Positions 34,409 through 42,928 of a DNA stretch of 64,000 nucleotides are shown piece by piece. The translations under genes and the position numbers were made by a program. The notes below the pieces were generated by a model. The model was not told the origin of the DNA and ran no database searches. It saw nothing but the letters and a program-made list of their open reading frames with translations. Source of the DNA: Prochlorococcus sp. MIT 1300 (GTDB lineage Bacteria; Cyanobacteriota; Cyanobacteriia; PCC-6307; Cyanobiaceae); NCBI RefSeq assembly GCF_034092375.1, contig NZ_CP139302.1, positions 1,302,001 to 1,366,000 on the forward strand, in the 5' to 3' direction. How positions within the stretch are numbered: the first letter of the stretch is position 1; the number at the start of each line of letters is the position of its first letter.

Positions 34409-35644
34409 GTGCGCATTTTGATTAGTCATCCCAATCATCCTGCACAGTTCAGGAGGTTGGCACCTTATCTTGCAGATCAGGGGCATGAGTTGATTTTTTT
34501 GTATGAGCGAAATGAGTGGAATGCACCTAAAAACCTTAACTATCGCCTGATTCATTATTCCCCTCATCGTTCAGGAGGTGGGCCATACATTCATCCTTAT
34601 CTGCGCAGATTGGAAAGTGCAGTTTTGCAAGGGCAAGCAGTTTTTAGGGTTTGCGAGCAATTACGTAGAGAGGGCTGGGTGCCTGATGTGGTAATCAATC
34701 ATGTTGGTTTTGGTAATGGACTTTATTTGTCAGATGTTTTCCCTCAATCCCGAAGAATTGGTCTATTTGAGTGGTATTACAACGCCGACGATAGTGATGT
34801 TGACTTTTTAAATAAAGGAGCAGTCTCTGGTGATAGGCGGATGCGCTTGAGAGGCTGGAATGCACAGACACTATTGGAACTGGCTGCAGTTGATTGTGCT
34901 GTTACTCCGACTGTTTGGCAGCAGCAGCAGTTCCCTGAGTTTTTGCGAAATCGTTTTCATGTAATTCATGAAGGCATTGATGTTGAGGCGATGGCTCGAC
35001 TAAAGCCTCTGAAGGGACTAAGACCATTTGGCTTGCCAAATGACAAAAAAATAGAAGTAGTGACCTACCTCAGTAGAGGGTTCGAGACTTATCGAGGCTT
35101 TCCGCAGGCCATGGAGGCTATGGCTTTAGTGCAAAAACAACGTCCCAATGTTCATCTGGTTTTAGCTGGGTCGGATGAAGTTGCATATGGCCCTGGTCGT
35201 TCAGATGGAAGGACTTGGCGTCAATGGGCAACAGAAGAATTGCCTCTTGATCCTGAGCGCACTCATTGGGTAGGGATTCTGCAGGAGCCTGAATATCATC
35301 AATTGCTTGCCTGTAGCCAGGTCCATTTGTATCTCACTGTTCCTTTTGTGTTGAGTTGGAGTTTGTTAGAAGCAATGGCTGCTGGTTGTTCATTAGTCGC
35401 TAGTGCGACACCACCTGTGATGGAGGTTCTTGAGAATGGTAAAAACGGATTGTTAGTAGATTTTTGGGATTCTCATGCTCAGGCAGCTGCTATTCAACGG
35501 TTGCTTGATGATGCTTTTCTCAGTGAAACCTTGGCTAATCAGGCACAAAATACTGTTTCAAGGTATACATCTCAGAACGGTTTGAGGGCATGGGAGACCC
35601 TCCTAGTGTGTGAGGACACAAACGAAACCGCCACGCATCCTTGA
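34409..35644 (+). CDS. GT4 family glycosyltransferase, paralog of 7714-8919
   Basis: A 411-residue GT4 protein paralogous to the one at 7714-8919: SHPNHPAQFRRLAPYL at the start, FHVIHEGIDV in the middle and GRSDGRTWRQW in the donor domain. YLSRGFETYRGFPQAMEAM opens the donor half. At the E-x7-E position it reads PFVLSWSLLEAMAAG, so the first acidic residue is missing as in its paralog. The start is GTG, 10 bp after the duplicated-domain gene. It lies directly upstream of the repeat-protein gene and may glycosylate that protein or a related glycan. Confidence 0.8.
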   Translation: MRILISHPNHPAQFRRLAPYLADQGHELIFLYERNEWNAPKNLNYRLIHYSPHRSGGGPYIHPYLRRLESAVLQGQAVFRVCEQLRREGWVPDVVINHVGFGNGLYLSDVFPQSRRIGLFEWYYNADDSDVDFLNKGAVSGDRRMRLRGWNAQTLLELAAVDCAVTPTVWQQQQFPEFLRNRFHVIHEGIDVEAMARLKPLKGLRPFGLPNDKKIEVVTYLSRGFETYRGFPQAMEAMALVQKQRPNVHLVLAGSDEVAYGPGRSDGRTWRQWATEELPLDPERTHWVGILQEPEYHQLLACSQVHLYLTVPFVLSWSLLEAMAAGCSLVASATPPVMEVLENGKNGLLVDFWDSHAQAAAIQRLLDDAFLSETLANQAQNTVSRYTSQNGLRAWETLLVCEDTNETATHP

Positions 35645-35717
35645 TAGGACGTACTTAATCGCGTATCGTCGGTCGGCGTCTAACTCTTTTATTGATTAGT
35701 ACGCACACGCCGCCCCC

Positions 35718-35756
35718 TTGGTGGGTGCGGTAGTGAGGACACGACCCACCCACCAA
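35718..35756 (+). promoter_or_regulatory. leader hairpin ahead of the repeat-protein gene
   Basis: TTGGTGGGT (35718-35726) and ACCCACCAA (35748-35756) form a perfect 9-bp GC-rich stem around a 21-base loop. It ends 22 bases before the ATG of the surface-repeat protein. No T-run follows, so it is not a terminator. It may stabilise the leader of an abundant message or respond to a factor. No Shine-Dalgarno is obvious between the hairpin and the ATG. Confidence 0.45.
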
Positions 35757-35778
35757 ACAGCGAACTGATTCACAACTA

Positions 35779-38523
35779 ATGGCCTACAACTCAATTACCG
35801 GGACCGACACTGCTAACACCCTCGTTCTCGGGAGCAGCACTAGTGATTCGGTAACAGCACTAGCAGGAAACGACACCATTCTTGGTGCAGGAGGCGACGA
35901 CATCGTCTCTGGCGGAGGAGGTAAAGACAGCCTTGGCCTCACTGAAAACTTCAGTGGCGGTTCTGTCCTAGGTGGCAGCGGTGCTGACAACTTTGCAGTA
36001 ACTGCCTCCTTCAACAGCTCCACCATGGATGGTGAGTCTGGAAACGACACACTTTCCTTAACTGCAACTCCTTCTGCAGCAGTCCTTTATGGAGGTGCTG
36101 GTGCCGACTCTCTATATGTCGCCACTACCATTAACGAAGCCACCATTAAGGGCGGTAGCGGTTCAGTAACAAGTACCGATGGAAATGACACCATCTATAT
36201 CGGTGGTACTGCTACTGCCTCAAACATCCATGGAAATGGCGGTAAAGACACCATTGAAATCAATGGACCTCTAATTACAGGAAGTGATGCAGCTGGTGGT
36301 GCTGGAGCTGACCAGATAACAGTTCTTGGATCAGTTTCTGGTTCAACAGTTACTGGCAACAAGGGCTCTGACACCCTTCACATCACTGGCAACGTTTTAG
36401 GAACTTCTGTTTACGGTGGTGGTCCTCTTGATACCACTGACGACTCTGCAGATAGCATCCTTATTACAGGTTCTGCCTCTTCAGCCTTCCTTCAAGGTAA
36501 TGCTGGTTCTGACACTCTTTATGTCACCTCAAGCGTTGTTGATGATTCTTCCGTAAAAGGCGGTAAGGATGCCGACTACATAACCATTGGTGGAACACTT
36601 TCCAAATCTGATCTTTCCGGTAACAAGGGTGCTGACACTCTTGCAATTGGAGTTGTTAATAGCGGCACTGTTTACGGTGGCTCAGTTACAGAAACAACAG
36701 TTGATAGCGCTGACTCAATTTGGATAAGTGGATCTGCAAGCGCAGCTACTATCCAAGGTAACGCTGGTGCTGACACTCTCGAACTTGACTCCACATTCAT
36801 CAAATCAACCCTTAAAGGTGGTGCTGACGCTGACCAAATCAATATTGATGGCTCAATCAGCATCTCACTAGTTGCAGGTAACAAGGGCTCTGACACCATT
36901 CTTTCCGGTGCTGGCGGCACACTTAAGCAGGCAACTGTTTGGGGTGGTAATTCAGCGGGTGACCTAACTGGAGATGATTCAATTTCCCTTGGTTACTCAA
37001 CCCTTGATGCATCTACTGTTTATGGCGGTGCCGGTGCTGACACCTTGGTGATTGGTGATGGTGAAGCTAATACCTTCGCTTACAGCGACATCAAAGCATT
37101 CGCTGGTAAGGACTCATTGGTTATCAAAGGTGCCTTTGATGAAACGAACCTGGATGCAGGCGCAGGTAATGACACCTTCTACATCAGCTCTAGTGGTGGA
37201 TCTATTAATAGCGACGCCAGCTATACCGCTGGTGCCGGTGCTGACTACGTAAGTTCCTCCAACATCTGGGGCGGTACTGTTTACGGCGATTCTTCAGCTG
37301 ATGACACAGCAGGAGGTGCTGACTCCTTAATGCTTGGCACACTCAGCAAAGTTGCTGTTTACGCAGCAGCAGGTGCTGACTCCCTAAGCGTGAGTTCTGC
37401 TACAGGTGCTTCTATCTACGGCGGTACAGGTGCTGACACCTTCAACCTTGTAAATGATGCAGCTGGAAGTAGTTATGTAGAGACTGGAGCTGGTAATAAC
37501 CAACTCTTCGCAGCAGCTAGCTTTGTTTCCTCAACTGTGATTGGTGGAGCAGGTAATGACACCCTGACCTTCAACGCCATTAAGACAGCCACTGTTACTG
37601 GTGGAGCAGGAGCTGACTCTCTATATGCTTCTGGTGCTATCGCAGGCGGCTCTATAGAGGGTGGAACTGGTGCTGACACCCTTTGGATCGCAGGTGCAGT
37701 TAGCGGATCAGCCGAGATTTCCGCGAGTTCTGACACCAAGACTCTTGTTTCCTTCGGAAGCACAATTGCATCCAGTACTGTCCTCGGAGGAGATGGAGCT
37801 GACTCAGTTATCTTCCAGGGAACACACTCTGCTACTACCGTTCTTGGTGGTGCCGGCGCTGACTCACTTCAATTCGTAGGAAATGTTTCTGGAGCATCAA
37901 TTGTTTCTGGAACTGGGTCTGACAGCCTCTACTTCTCAGCCGTTACCGCTACCAAGATCACCAGTGGATCTGATTCAGCTGGTTGGGTATCAGTAGGTGG
38001 AAACGTTATTAACGGAACCGTCACAGGCGGCTCTGGTAACGACACCTTGAACTTCGCCGGTTACGCCACTAAGGCTGACATCGATGGAGCTGCCGGTAAT
38101 GACTCCATCTATCTTGCAGGCGAGGTTGTTTCCTCAACTGTTATTGGTGGAGCCGGTAATGACACCCTTACATTTGGTCATGCAAGCCCAGTTACTGGAG
38201 CTTCAATCATCGGTGGAGACGGAGCTGACTCTGTTACATTCACCCTTGGAATGACTCAAATCAGTTCCAGTACCTACTACTTCGGTTATAACTCTGGCGC
38301 TGACACCTTCACCTTCGGAGGCAACCTTGGTAGAAGTAACGGAGGAATCGTCTTCGGCTACTCTGATAGCTACTCAGGTTCTACTGCTGCTTCTTACAAC
38401 GCAACTGATAACAAGTCCACCTACACAGTTGGAGGAACAACAGTCCTTACAATTGCTGGACAGTCAACTAACGTTCAGATGGTTTCAGTCACACAAGGAA
38501 CAATCGATACCCTTGGTGGCTGA
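35779..38523 (+). CDS. large RTX-like repeat protein, probable secreted surface-layer protein
   Basis: A 914-residue protein rich in Gly, Ala, Ser, Thr and Asp, with no Cys. It is built of many units of about 20 residues carrying a GGxGADxL or GGxGNDTL core (for example GGAGADSLQFVGNVSGASIV). The core is the RTX nonapeptide, but it recurs about every 20 residues and not every 9, suggesting a longer beta-solenoid coil with calcium sites at each turn. There is no N-terminal signal peptide, and the C-terminus (TLGG) is exposed, as in type I substrates. The rotamase/ABC/HlyD genes at 44.7-49.7 kb are the likely exporter. Codons are unlike its neighbours, with many C-ending triplets, as in a highly expressed gene. 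By function it is compared with the SwmA-type S-layer glycoprotein of marine Synechococcus. Confidence 0.75.
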   Translation: MAYNSITGTDTANTLVLGSSTSDSVTALAGNDTILGAGGDDIVSGGGGKDSLGLTENFSGGSVLGGSGADNFAVTASFNSSTMDGESGNDTLSLTATPSAAVLYGGAGADSLYVATTINEATIKGGSGSVTSTDGNDTIYIGGTATASNIHGNGGKDTIEINGPLITGSDAAGGAGADQITVLGSVSGSTVTGNKGSDTLHITGNVLGTSVYGGGPLDTTDDSADSILITGSASSAFLQGNAGSDTLYVTSSVVDDSSVKGGKDADYITIGGTLSKSDLSGNKGADTLAIGVVNSGTVYGGSVTETTVDSADSIWISGSASAATIQGNAGADTLELDSTFIKSTLKGGADADQINIDGSISISLVAGNKGSDTILSGAGGTLKQATVWGGNSAGDLTGDDSISLGYSTLDASTVYGGAGADTLVIGDGEANTFAYSDIKAFAGKDSLVIKGAFDETNLDAGAGNDTFYISSSGGSINSDASYTAGAGADYVSSSNIWGGTVYGDSSADDTAGGADSLMLGTLSKVAVYAAAGADSLSVSSATGASIYGGTGADTFNLVNDAAGSSYVETGAGNNQLFAAASFVSSTVIGGAGNDTLTFNAIKTATVTGGAGADSLYASGAIAGGSIEGGTGADTLWIAGAVSGSAEISASSDTKTLVSFGSTIASSTVLGGDGADSVIFQGTHSATTVLGGAGADSLQFVGNVSGASIVSGTGSDSLYFSAVTATKITSGSDSAGWVSVGGNVINGTVTGGSGNDTLNFAGYATKADIDGAAGNDSIYLAGEVVSSTVIGGAGNDTLTFGHASPVTGASIIGGDGADSVTFTLGMTQISSSTYYFGYNSGADTFTFGGNLGRSNGGIVFGYSDSYSGSTAASYNATDNKSTYTVGGTTVLTIAGQSTNVQMVSVTQGTIDTLGG
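35850..38340 (+). repeat. degenerate ~60-bp coding repeats of the surface protein
   Basis: The DNA repeats with a unit of about 60 bp. Blocks such as GGTGCTGGTGCTGAC and GGTAACAAGGGCTCTGACAC recur throughout, in register with the protein's 20-residue units. The copies are imperfect, and several places have units of 19, 21 or 22 codons, so the array has diverged by substitution and small codon-sized indels. It is an expandable array in which recombination could change protein length between strains. Confidence 0.7.
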
Positions 38524-38547
38524 TCGGATCTCTACTTGTTATCAAAA

Positions 38548-38572
38548 GGGCGGCTTTGCCGCCCTTTTTTTT
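38548..38572 (+). terminator. strong Rho-independent terminator
   Basis: GGGCGGC (38548-38554) and GCCGCCC (38558-38564) form a perfect 7-bp GC stem with a TTT loop, followed by eight T. It lies 25 bp after the repeat-protein stop. It isolates that gene as a single transcript from the GT41 gene that starts at 38587. Confidence 0.95.
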
Positions 38573-38586
38573 GTCTTTAATAATTG

Positions 38587-40740
38587 ATGTCAGCTTCATT
38601 TCACAGACTTGAAAAGCTCTTGTTTGGCTGGCCTGATGAGCTTCCCAAGCAACTTCCAACTACTGATCTGGCGGTAGATGCCTCTTGCTATCTAAGACGT
38701 CAGGATTGGACAAGCTCAGAAGCAATTCTCTTATCTGGATTAGCGTTGGACCCGGATGATTTGGAATTGTTTTGGCTCCTTATTTTTTTGCGTCTTTCTG
38801 AATCGAGATATCTTTCCATACCTGATTTACTCAAATCAGTAGAACAGTATGAGCAGCATCAGCATGTACCGTTTTGGTACTTGAAGGTTCAATTTAGACT
38901 TACCAACAGAAGTAACTTAGATCTAGACAAGCTTTATCCTTTGATTGAAAAACAAACGAATAGTGAGTTACTGCGACAGCTCTCGTTAATCGCTATTGCA
39001 TTACGTTTATGTGATTTTAAGAAAGTTGAGTTTTTGGTTACACATTTTTCTGGACCTAATTGCCTGGAGTTCTTGCGACTCAAGGCACGCTTTCTGGAAA
39101 TGGTTGGCAATGGGAAAGAATCACTGTCAATCGTTTCCAAAGCCCTGAACCGTTTCCCAACTCATCGCGGTTTGGCTCGTCAAACTTCAATTCACGCAAT
39201 AAATGCTAAGGATTCAAAGGCAGTAATTCCTGCTTTGCGGGTAGGTGTGTCACACCATGGAGAAGTCCCTTCATTTTTAACCCAAATTGTCCAAGTAAAG
39301 TTGATGCAACGCCAGCCTTCCTTGGGCAGAAGAGCTGCTTTAGTTGATAGTACCTGGTCTTCAATTGACTCCCATCAGATTAATGTTGCCAACCATGTAA
39401 GTACATATGAACATTGTGGCAATGTTGAATGGTTCCCATGGCTTTTACCATCTCTGCGGGACCCTTGGTTTAAGGAAGACTTTGATATTGGATTACTTAC
39501 AAATTTAAATCTTCAATACGCGAGCATAGAGTCACCAATTGCTTCTGAATTAGCCACATCTTTTTGTAACCGATTAGCGTCACTTCCTCTTATTGCCGCT
39601 CAGCTTGCTCAAGCCCCTCAAGCTCAGGCAGCTACTTTGCCTAAGAAAATAGCTTGGGTTAGTGGGGATATTGCATATCATCCTGTTTCACGCTTTCTAC
39701 ACAGCTTTCTTAGATATGCGCATACTGTTGGTTCACAAGAACATGTAATTGTCTGTACTGAAGATCACTTAGAGCATTCTCTTGCTTCTCACTTTGAGGC
39801 ATTAAAGGGTGTTGATGTACTTGATTTAGCTCCTATCCCTAAGCAGAATCGTGTTCCATTTGTTCGGGAACATAATATTGATATTGCGGTTGACCTTTCA
39901 GGCTGGACCGGAGGTTGTTTTCAGCCTGGATTCTTAGCAAGAATGGCACCTTTGCAAATTAATTACTTAGGATATTTTGCGTCGACAGGTAATCCTTCGA
40001 CTGATTATTGGCTAGGCGATGAGAATCTTTTTCCTAACCCTATGAGCGAATGGCATACAGAGAAGTTGCATCGGCTTGATAGGTGTTTTCTGGCTTGGGA
40101 ACCTTCGCAAATTTTTCCTGAGTCACAAGTTGATGTAACTGAAGCACCCAAAGGAGGCATACGTTTTGGCAGTTTTAATCACAATCGCAAGCTTTCTGAT
40201 GCAACTTTAGCGTTATGGGGTCAAATTCTTGAATCGATACCTGATTCGCGGCTTGTTTTAAAAGCAAATGTTCAAACAGATCAAGGTACACAAGAATTGT
40301 TGCGACGCAGAATGATTAGACAGGGCTTGGACCCTCAAAAGGTTATTTGGCTACCTCTGGCGGATAGTAGTCACGATCATTTGGCTCAATACGCAAATAT
40401 AGATGTTGCGCTTGATTGTTTCCCCAACGGAGGATGTACCACTACTTGTGAGGCCTTATGGATGGGAGTCCCAGTAATTACTCTTACAGGTAATACTTAC
40501 GTAAGCCGAATGAGTACAGCAGTTTTAAAAGGAGCTGATTTGGGTGAATGGTGTGTTAACTCCAAACAGGAATATTTGAACATGGCCATAGCTCAGGCAC
40601 AGCAGTTGAATGTATTGCGCCTTGATAGGGACAAATGGCGCAATCATATTAAGAATAATCCAATAGGAGATGCTCATTCTTTGATGGCATCCTTGCTTTC
40701 ATCATTTAACTATCTTTATAGTTCTATATCTTCTATATGA
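38587..40740 (+). CDS. GT41 (SPINDLY/OGT-like) protein with N-terminal helical repeats
   Basis: A 717-residue protein. The first ~350 residues are helical and TPR-like but degenerate. Residues about 355-700 match the O-GlcNAc transferase catalytic region: KIAWVSGDIAYHPVSRFLHSFL, INYLGYFASTGNPSTDYWLGD, RFGSFNHNRKLSD, and CFPNGGCTTTCEALWMGVPVITLTG. In this family the LGYFASTG stretch and the final GCTTTCEAL stretch hold the UDP-sugar site, and the enzyme glycosylates Ser/Thr in the cytoplasm. Being next to the Ser/Thr-rich repeat protein, it is a candidate O-glycosyltransferase for that protein. It starts just after the strong terminator. Confidence 0.8.
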   Translation: MSASFHRLEKLLFGWPDELPKQLPTTDLAVDASCYLRRQDWTSSEAILLSGLALDPDDLELFWLLIFLRLSESRYLSIPDLLKSVEQYEQHQHVPFWYLKVQFRLTNRSNLDLDKLYPLIEKQTNSELLRQLSLIAIALRLCDFKKVEFLVTHFSGPNCLEFLRLKARFLEMVGNGKESLSIVSKALNRFPTHRGLARQTSIHAINAKDSKAVIPALRVGVSHHGEVPSFLTQIVQVKLMQRQPSLGRRAALVDSTWSSIDSHQINVANHVSTYEHCGNVEWFPWLLPSLRDPWFKEDFDIGLLTNLNLQYASIESPIASELATSFCNRLASLPLIAAQLAQAPQAQAATLPKKIAWVSGDIAYHPVSRFLHSFLRYAHTVGSQEHVIVCTEDHLEHSLASHFEALKGVDVLDLAPIPKQNRVPFVREHNIDIAVDLSGWTGGCFQPGFLARMAPLQINYLGYFASTGNPSTDYWLGDENLFPNPMSEWHTEKLHRLDRCFLAWEPSQIFPESQVDVTEAPKGGIRFGSFNHNRKLSDATLALWGQILESIPDSRLVLKANVQTDQGTQELLRRRMIRQGLDPQKVIWLPLADSSHDHLAQYANIDVALDCFPNGGCTTTCEALWMGVPVITLTGNTYVSRMSTAVLKGADLGEWCVNSKQEYLNMAIAQAQQLNVLRLDRDKWRNHIKNNPIGDAHSLMASLLSSFNYLYSSISSI

Positions 40741-42928
40741 CTATTTCTTTGCTTACATGCCTTTTGGTCAATGAGTAGTAAATTTCTTCTAGTTCGTTTG
40801 TAAGGCGCTTGGCATCTGATAACGGTGATTGATGAAGTATTTCTCTTACTTTCTGTCTTTCTTTAAGATTTCTCGGGCCTTGTTTGGATAATTTGATCGC
40901 TTTTTTAATCAATTCTGATTCACTTTGACATACCCATTCTTTGAAACCTCCATTCATAAGAATACTGGCAGAAAGTCTACCTACCATGCCTTCTCCTGCA
41001 ATCGTTAGAACTGGCACGCCCATCATTAAAGCTTCGCAAGTTGTGGTTGCTCCTCCATATGGTAGAGGGTCTAGAGCTACATCAACTTGCTGATAAAGGC
41101 TGACATGGTTTAGCCACCCTTCCACCCAGGGCAGTATTACTAATCTTTCATTTGCAAGCCCATTGTCTTCAAAAAGATCTCTTATCCTATCTTGCTCAGC
41201 TTCTTCTACGAAACTGATACTTTTCAGGACAAGCTGTGCTTCTGGGGTTGCTTCTAATACCTTGCAGAATAAGTCTATAGTCTCCTGAGTTAATTTCCTT
41301 GAGTGATTAAAGCACCCAAATTGAAAGTATTTATTTGCAACTCTTTCTCTTAATTTTGGCTCTACTTCAGGCTTGAACGCCATGTACCCTCCACTAACCT
41401 TAAGGAGGTTTTGCTGCTTATCAATACCCTGTAACCCATCAAATAAATCTTGATCTCCTATCCAGCCATCAATTGATTGGAGATATGTAGGTGCATAAAA
41501 ACCTAGATAGCTAAGTTGAATTGGTGCTGGGCGATGAATACAAATACCTATTCTGCTATTACCAGTAAATCCACCTAGCTCAACTAAAATATCTAATTTT
41601 AGATCAGAGATCAGACGTGCTATCTCAAGGTCTGTTCCAAACCTAATATTAAGCCAGTGGTTACATTTATTTTTTATTTTTGTGCTTAACTCGTCTTCTT
41701 TCACTGTGCAATTTAGTCCCCATACTTCTACACGTCTCCGATCATGACTCTCTATTATTGGTAATATAAAACGTCCGACAGGATGGTTTGCGAAGTCTGC
41801 TGATAAATATCCAACTTTTAAAGCACGCTTGTTTGGATCCTCATGAATTACGTCTCCCCAAAGATCTCCTACCCCCTCTTTTTTCTTTCTCCCTTCCCAT
41901 AAAAGTGACATCTTTTGTCGCTCTGTTGAACTAATGAGGTGATATCCAGCACCTAAGAATTGCAAATTCATTAAATAGGTGTCTGTAAGTTGTTCAATTG
42001 GCCCTGCCGATCTTTGAAGAAGTTCCATAGCTTGTTTATGCTTGCCCATTTCCGCCAAGCTTTGACCAAGTGATTGTTCAAGATCCGCATGACCAGGATT
42101 CCAACGGAGCCCTTGCTTTAAAACCCAAGTGCACCTTCCCATGATTTTCATGCTTCTCAGGCAAGCTGCTCGGTTGAGCCAATTAATGGGATTATCTGGT
42201 TGGTTAATACATAAACTGGTTAGTAAAGCTTCGGCTTCTTCAAATTTTTGTTGTTTAATAAGTAATCCTGCTTTTGCACCTTGGACAAGATTATTAGTAG
42301 CAATTTGATTGGGCAGTGTTCTTATAAGATTTTGTGCTGTTAAGAAGTCTCCTTTTTCTTGTAAGACGGTGATTCTATTTGCGTAGCTTCTTGGATCTTC
42401 AGGGTCTAGTTTTGTAGCTCTTTCAAAAGCAGATAATGCTGCGGACCAATCTTGTTGTTGATGACAAATAAGACCTAAGTCTAGCCAAACTCCCAATCTA
42501 TTTTGATCGTTTTGAATTAGCTGTTCTAAGACTTGTCTGGCTTCGTTTATGTGCTTAAGACAGCGGAGATTTTTTGCTTGGGCAAGTCTCAGGTCAATAT
42601 TGCCAGGATGGGATTGAATGCCTTGGTCTATCCACCCTTTGGCTTCAATGTGGTCTTCTAGTTCGAAAAGAGCATTTATTCCGTTTAATCTTAAAGAGAC
42701 TTCCTGAGGGAATATTTTGAGATAGTGGTGGTAGTGTGCTCTGGCTTCTTTTAGGCGTCCTTGGCTTCTGAGCAGAGCTCCTAAGTTAATCGCGTCACGA
42801 CAATCTATTTTGGCTTCTATAGAGCCTTTTGTAAGTAATTGTCGGTAAAGCTCTTCTGCATTGCCAAGTAGACCTTGGTGGTGCGCTAACCAGGCTTTTT
42901 GGCGTAGATCGGATTCTTTACTCGACAT
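40733..42928 (-). CDS. TPR-GT41 (SPINDLY/OGT-like) glycosyltransferase, second paralog
   Basis: A 731-residue protein. Residues about 10-330 contain clear TPRs (AINLGALLRSQGRLKEARAHY, VWLDLGLICHQQQDWSAALSAFERA, LEQSLGQSLAEMGKHKQAMELL). Residues about 370-715 are the GT41 catalytic region: VGYLSADFANHPVGRFILP, LSYLGFYAPTYLQSIDGWIGD, QFGCFNHSRKLTQ, and DPLPYGGATTTCEALMMGVPVLTIAG. The family O-glycosylates Ser/Thr of cytoplasmic proteins from UDP-sugar donors. It converges on the other GT41 gene (8-bp overlap), and its start codon overlaps that of the divergent gene at 42927. Confidence 0.85.
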   Translation of the reverse strand: MSSKESDLRQKAWLAHHQGLLGNAEELYRQLLTKGSIEAKIDCRDAINLGALLRSQGRLKEARAHYHHYLKIFPQEVSLRLNGINALFELEDHIEAKGWIDQGIQSHPGNIDLRLAQAKNLRCLKHINEARQVLEQLIQNDQNRLGVWLDLGLICHQQQDWSAALSAFERATKLDPEDPRSYANRITVLQEKGDFLTAQNLIRTLPNQIATNNLVQGAKAGLLIKQQKFEEAEALLTSLCINQPDNPINWLNRAACLRSMKIMGRCTWVLKQGLRWNPGHADLEQSLGQSLAEMGKHKQAMELLQRSAGPIEQLTDTYLMNLQFLGAGYHLISSTERQKMSLLWEGRKKKEGVGDLWGDVIHEDPNKRALKVGYLSADFANHPVGRFILPIIESHDRRRVEVWGLNCTVKEDELSTKIKNKCNHWLNIRFGTDLEIARLISDLKLDILVELGGFTGNSRIGICIHRPAPIQLSYLGFYAPTYLQSIDGWIGDQDLFDGLQGIDKQQNLLKVSGGYMAFKPEVEPKLRERVANKYFQFGCFNHSRKLTQETIDLFCKVLEATPEAQLVLKSISFVEEAEQDRIRDLFEDNGLANERLVILPWVEGWLNHVSLYQQVDVALDPLPYGGATTTCEALMMGVPVLTIAGEGMVGRLSASILMNGGFKEWVCQSESELIKKAIKLSKQGPRNLKERQKVREILHQSPLSDAKRLTNELEEIYYSLTKRHVSKEIVI

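Noticed and set aside
35784-37763. Long minus-strand open frames inside the repeat-protein gene, rich in Pro, Ala and Ser
   Set aside because: They follow from the codon bias of the repeats read in reverse; no start signal or independent motif is seen.
35850-38340. Regular repeats that could suggest a CRISPR array or other non-coding repeat
   Set aside because: The repeats are in frame, degenerate at third positions and encode protein motifs; there are no constant repeats with unique spacers.
42861-42927. Longer start for the TPR/GT9 gene at a TTG
   Set aside because: It would run antisense through the beginning of the divergent GT41 gene and adds a Trp/Cys-rich stretch unlike the TPR start.
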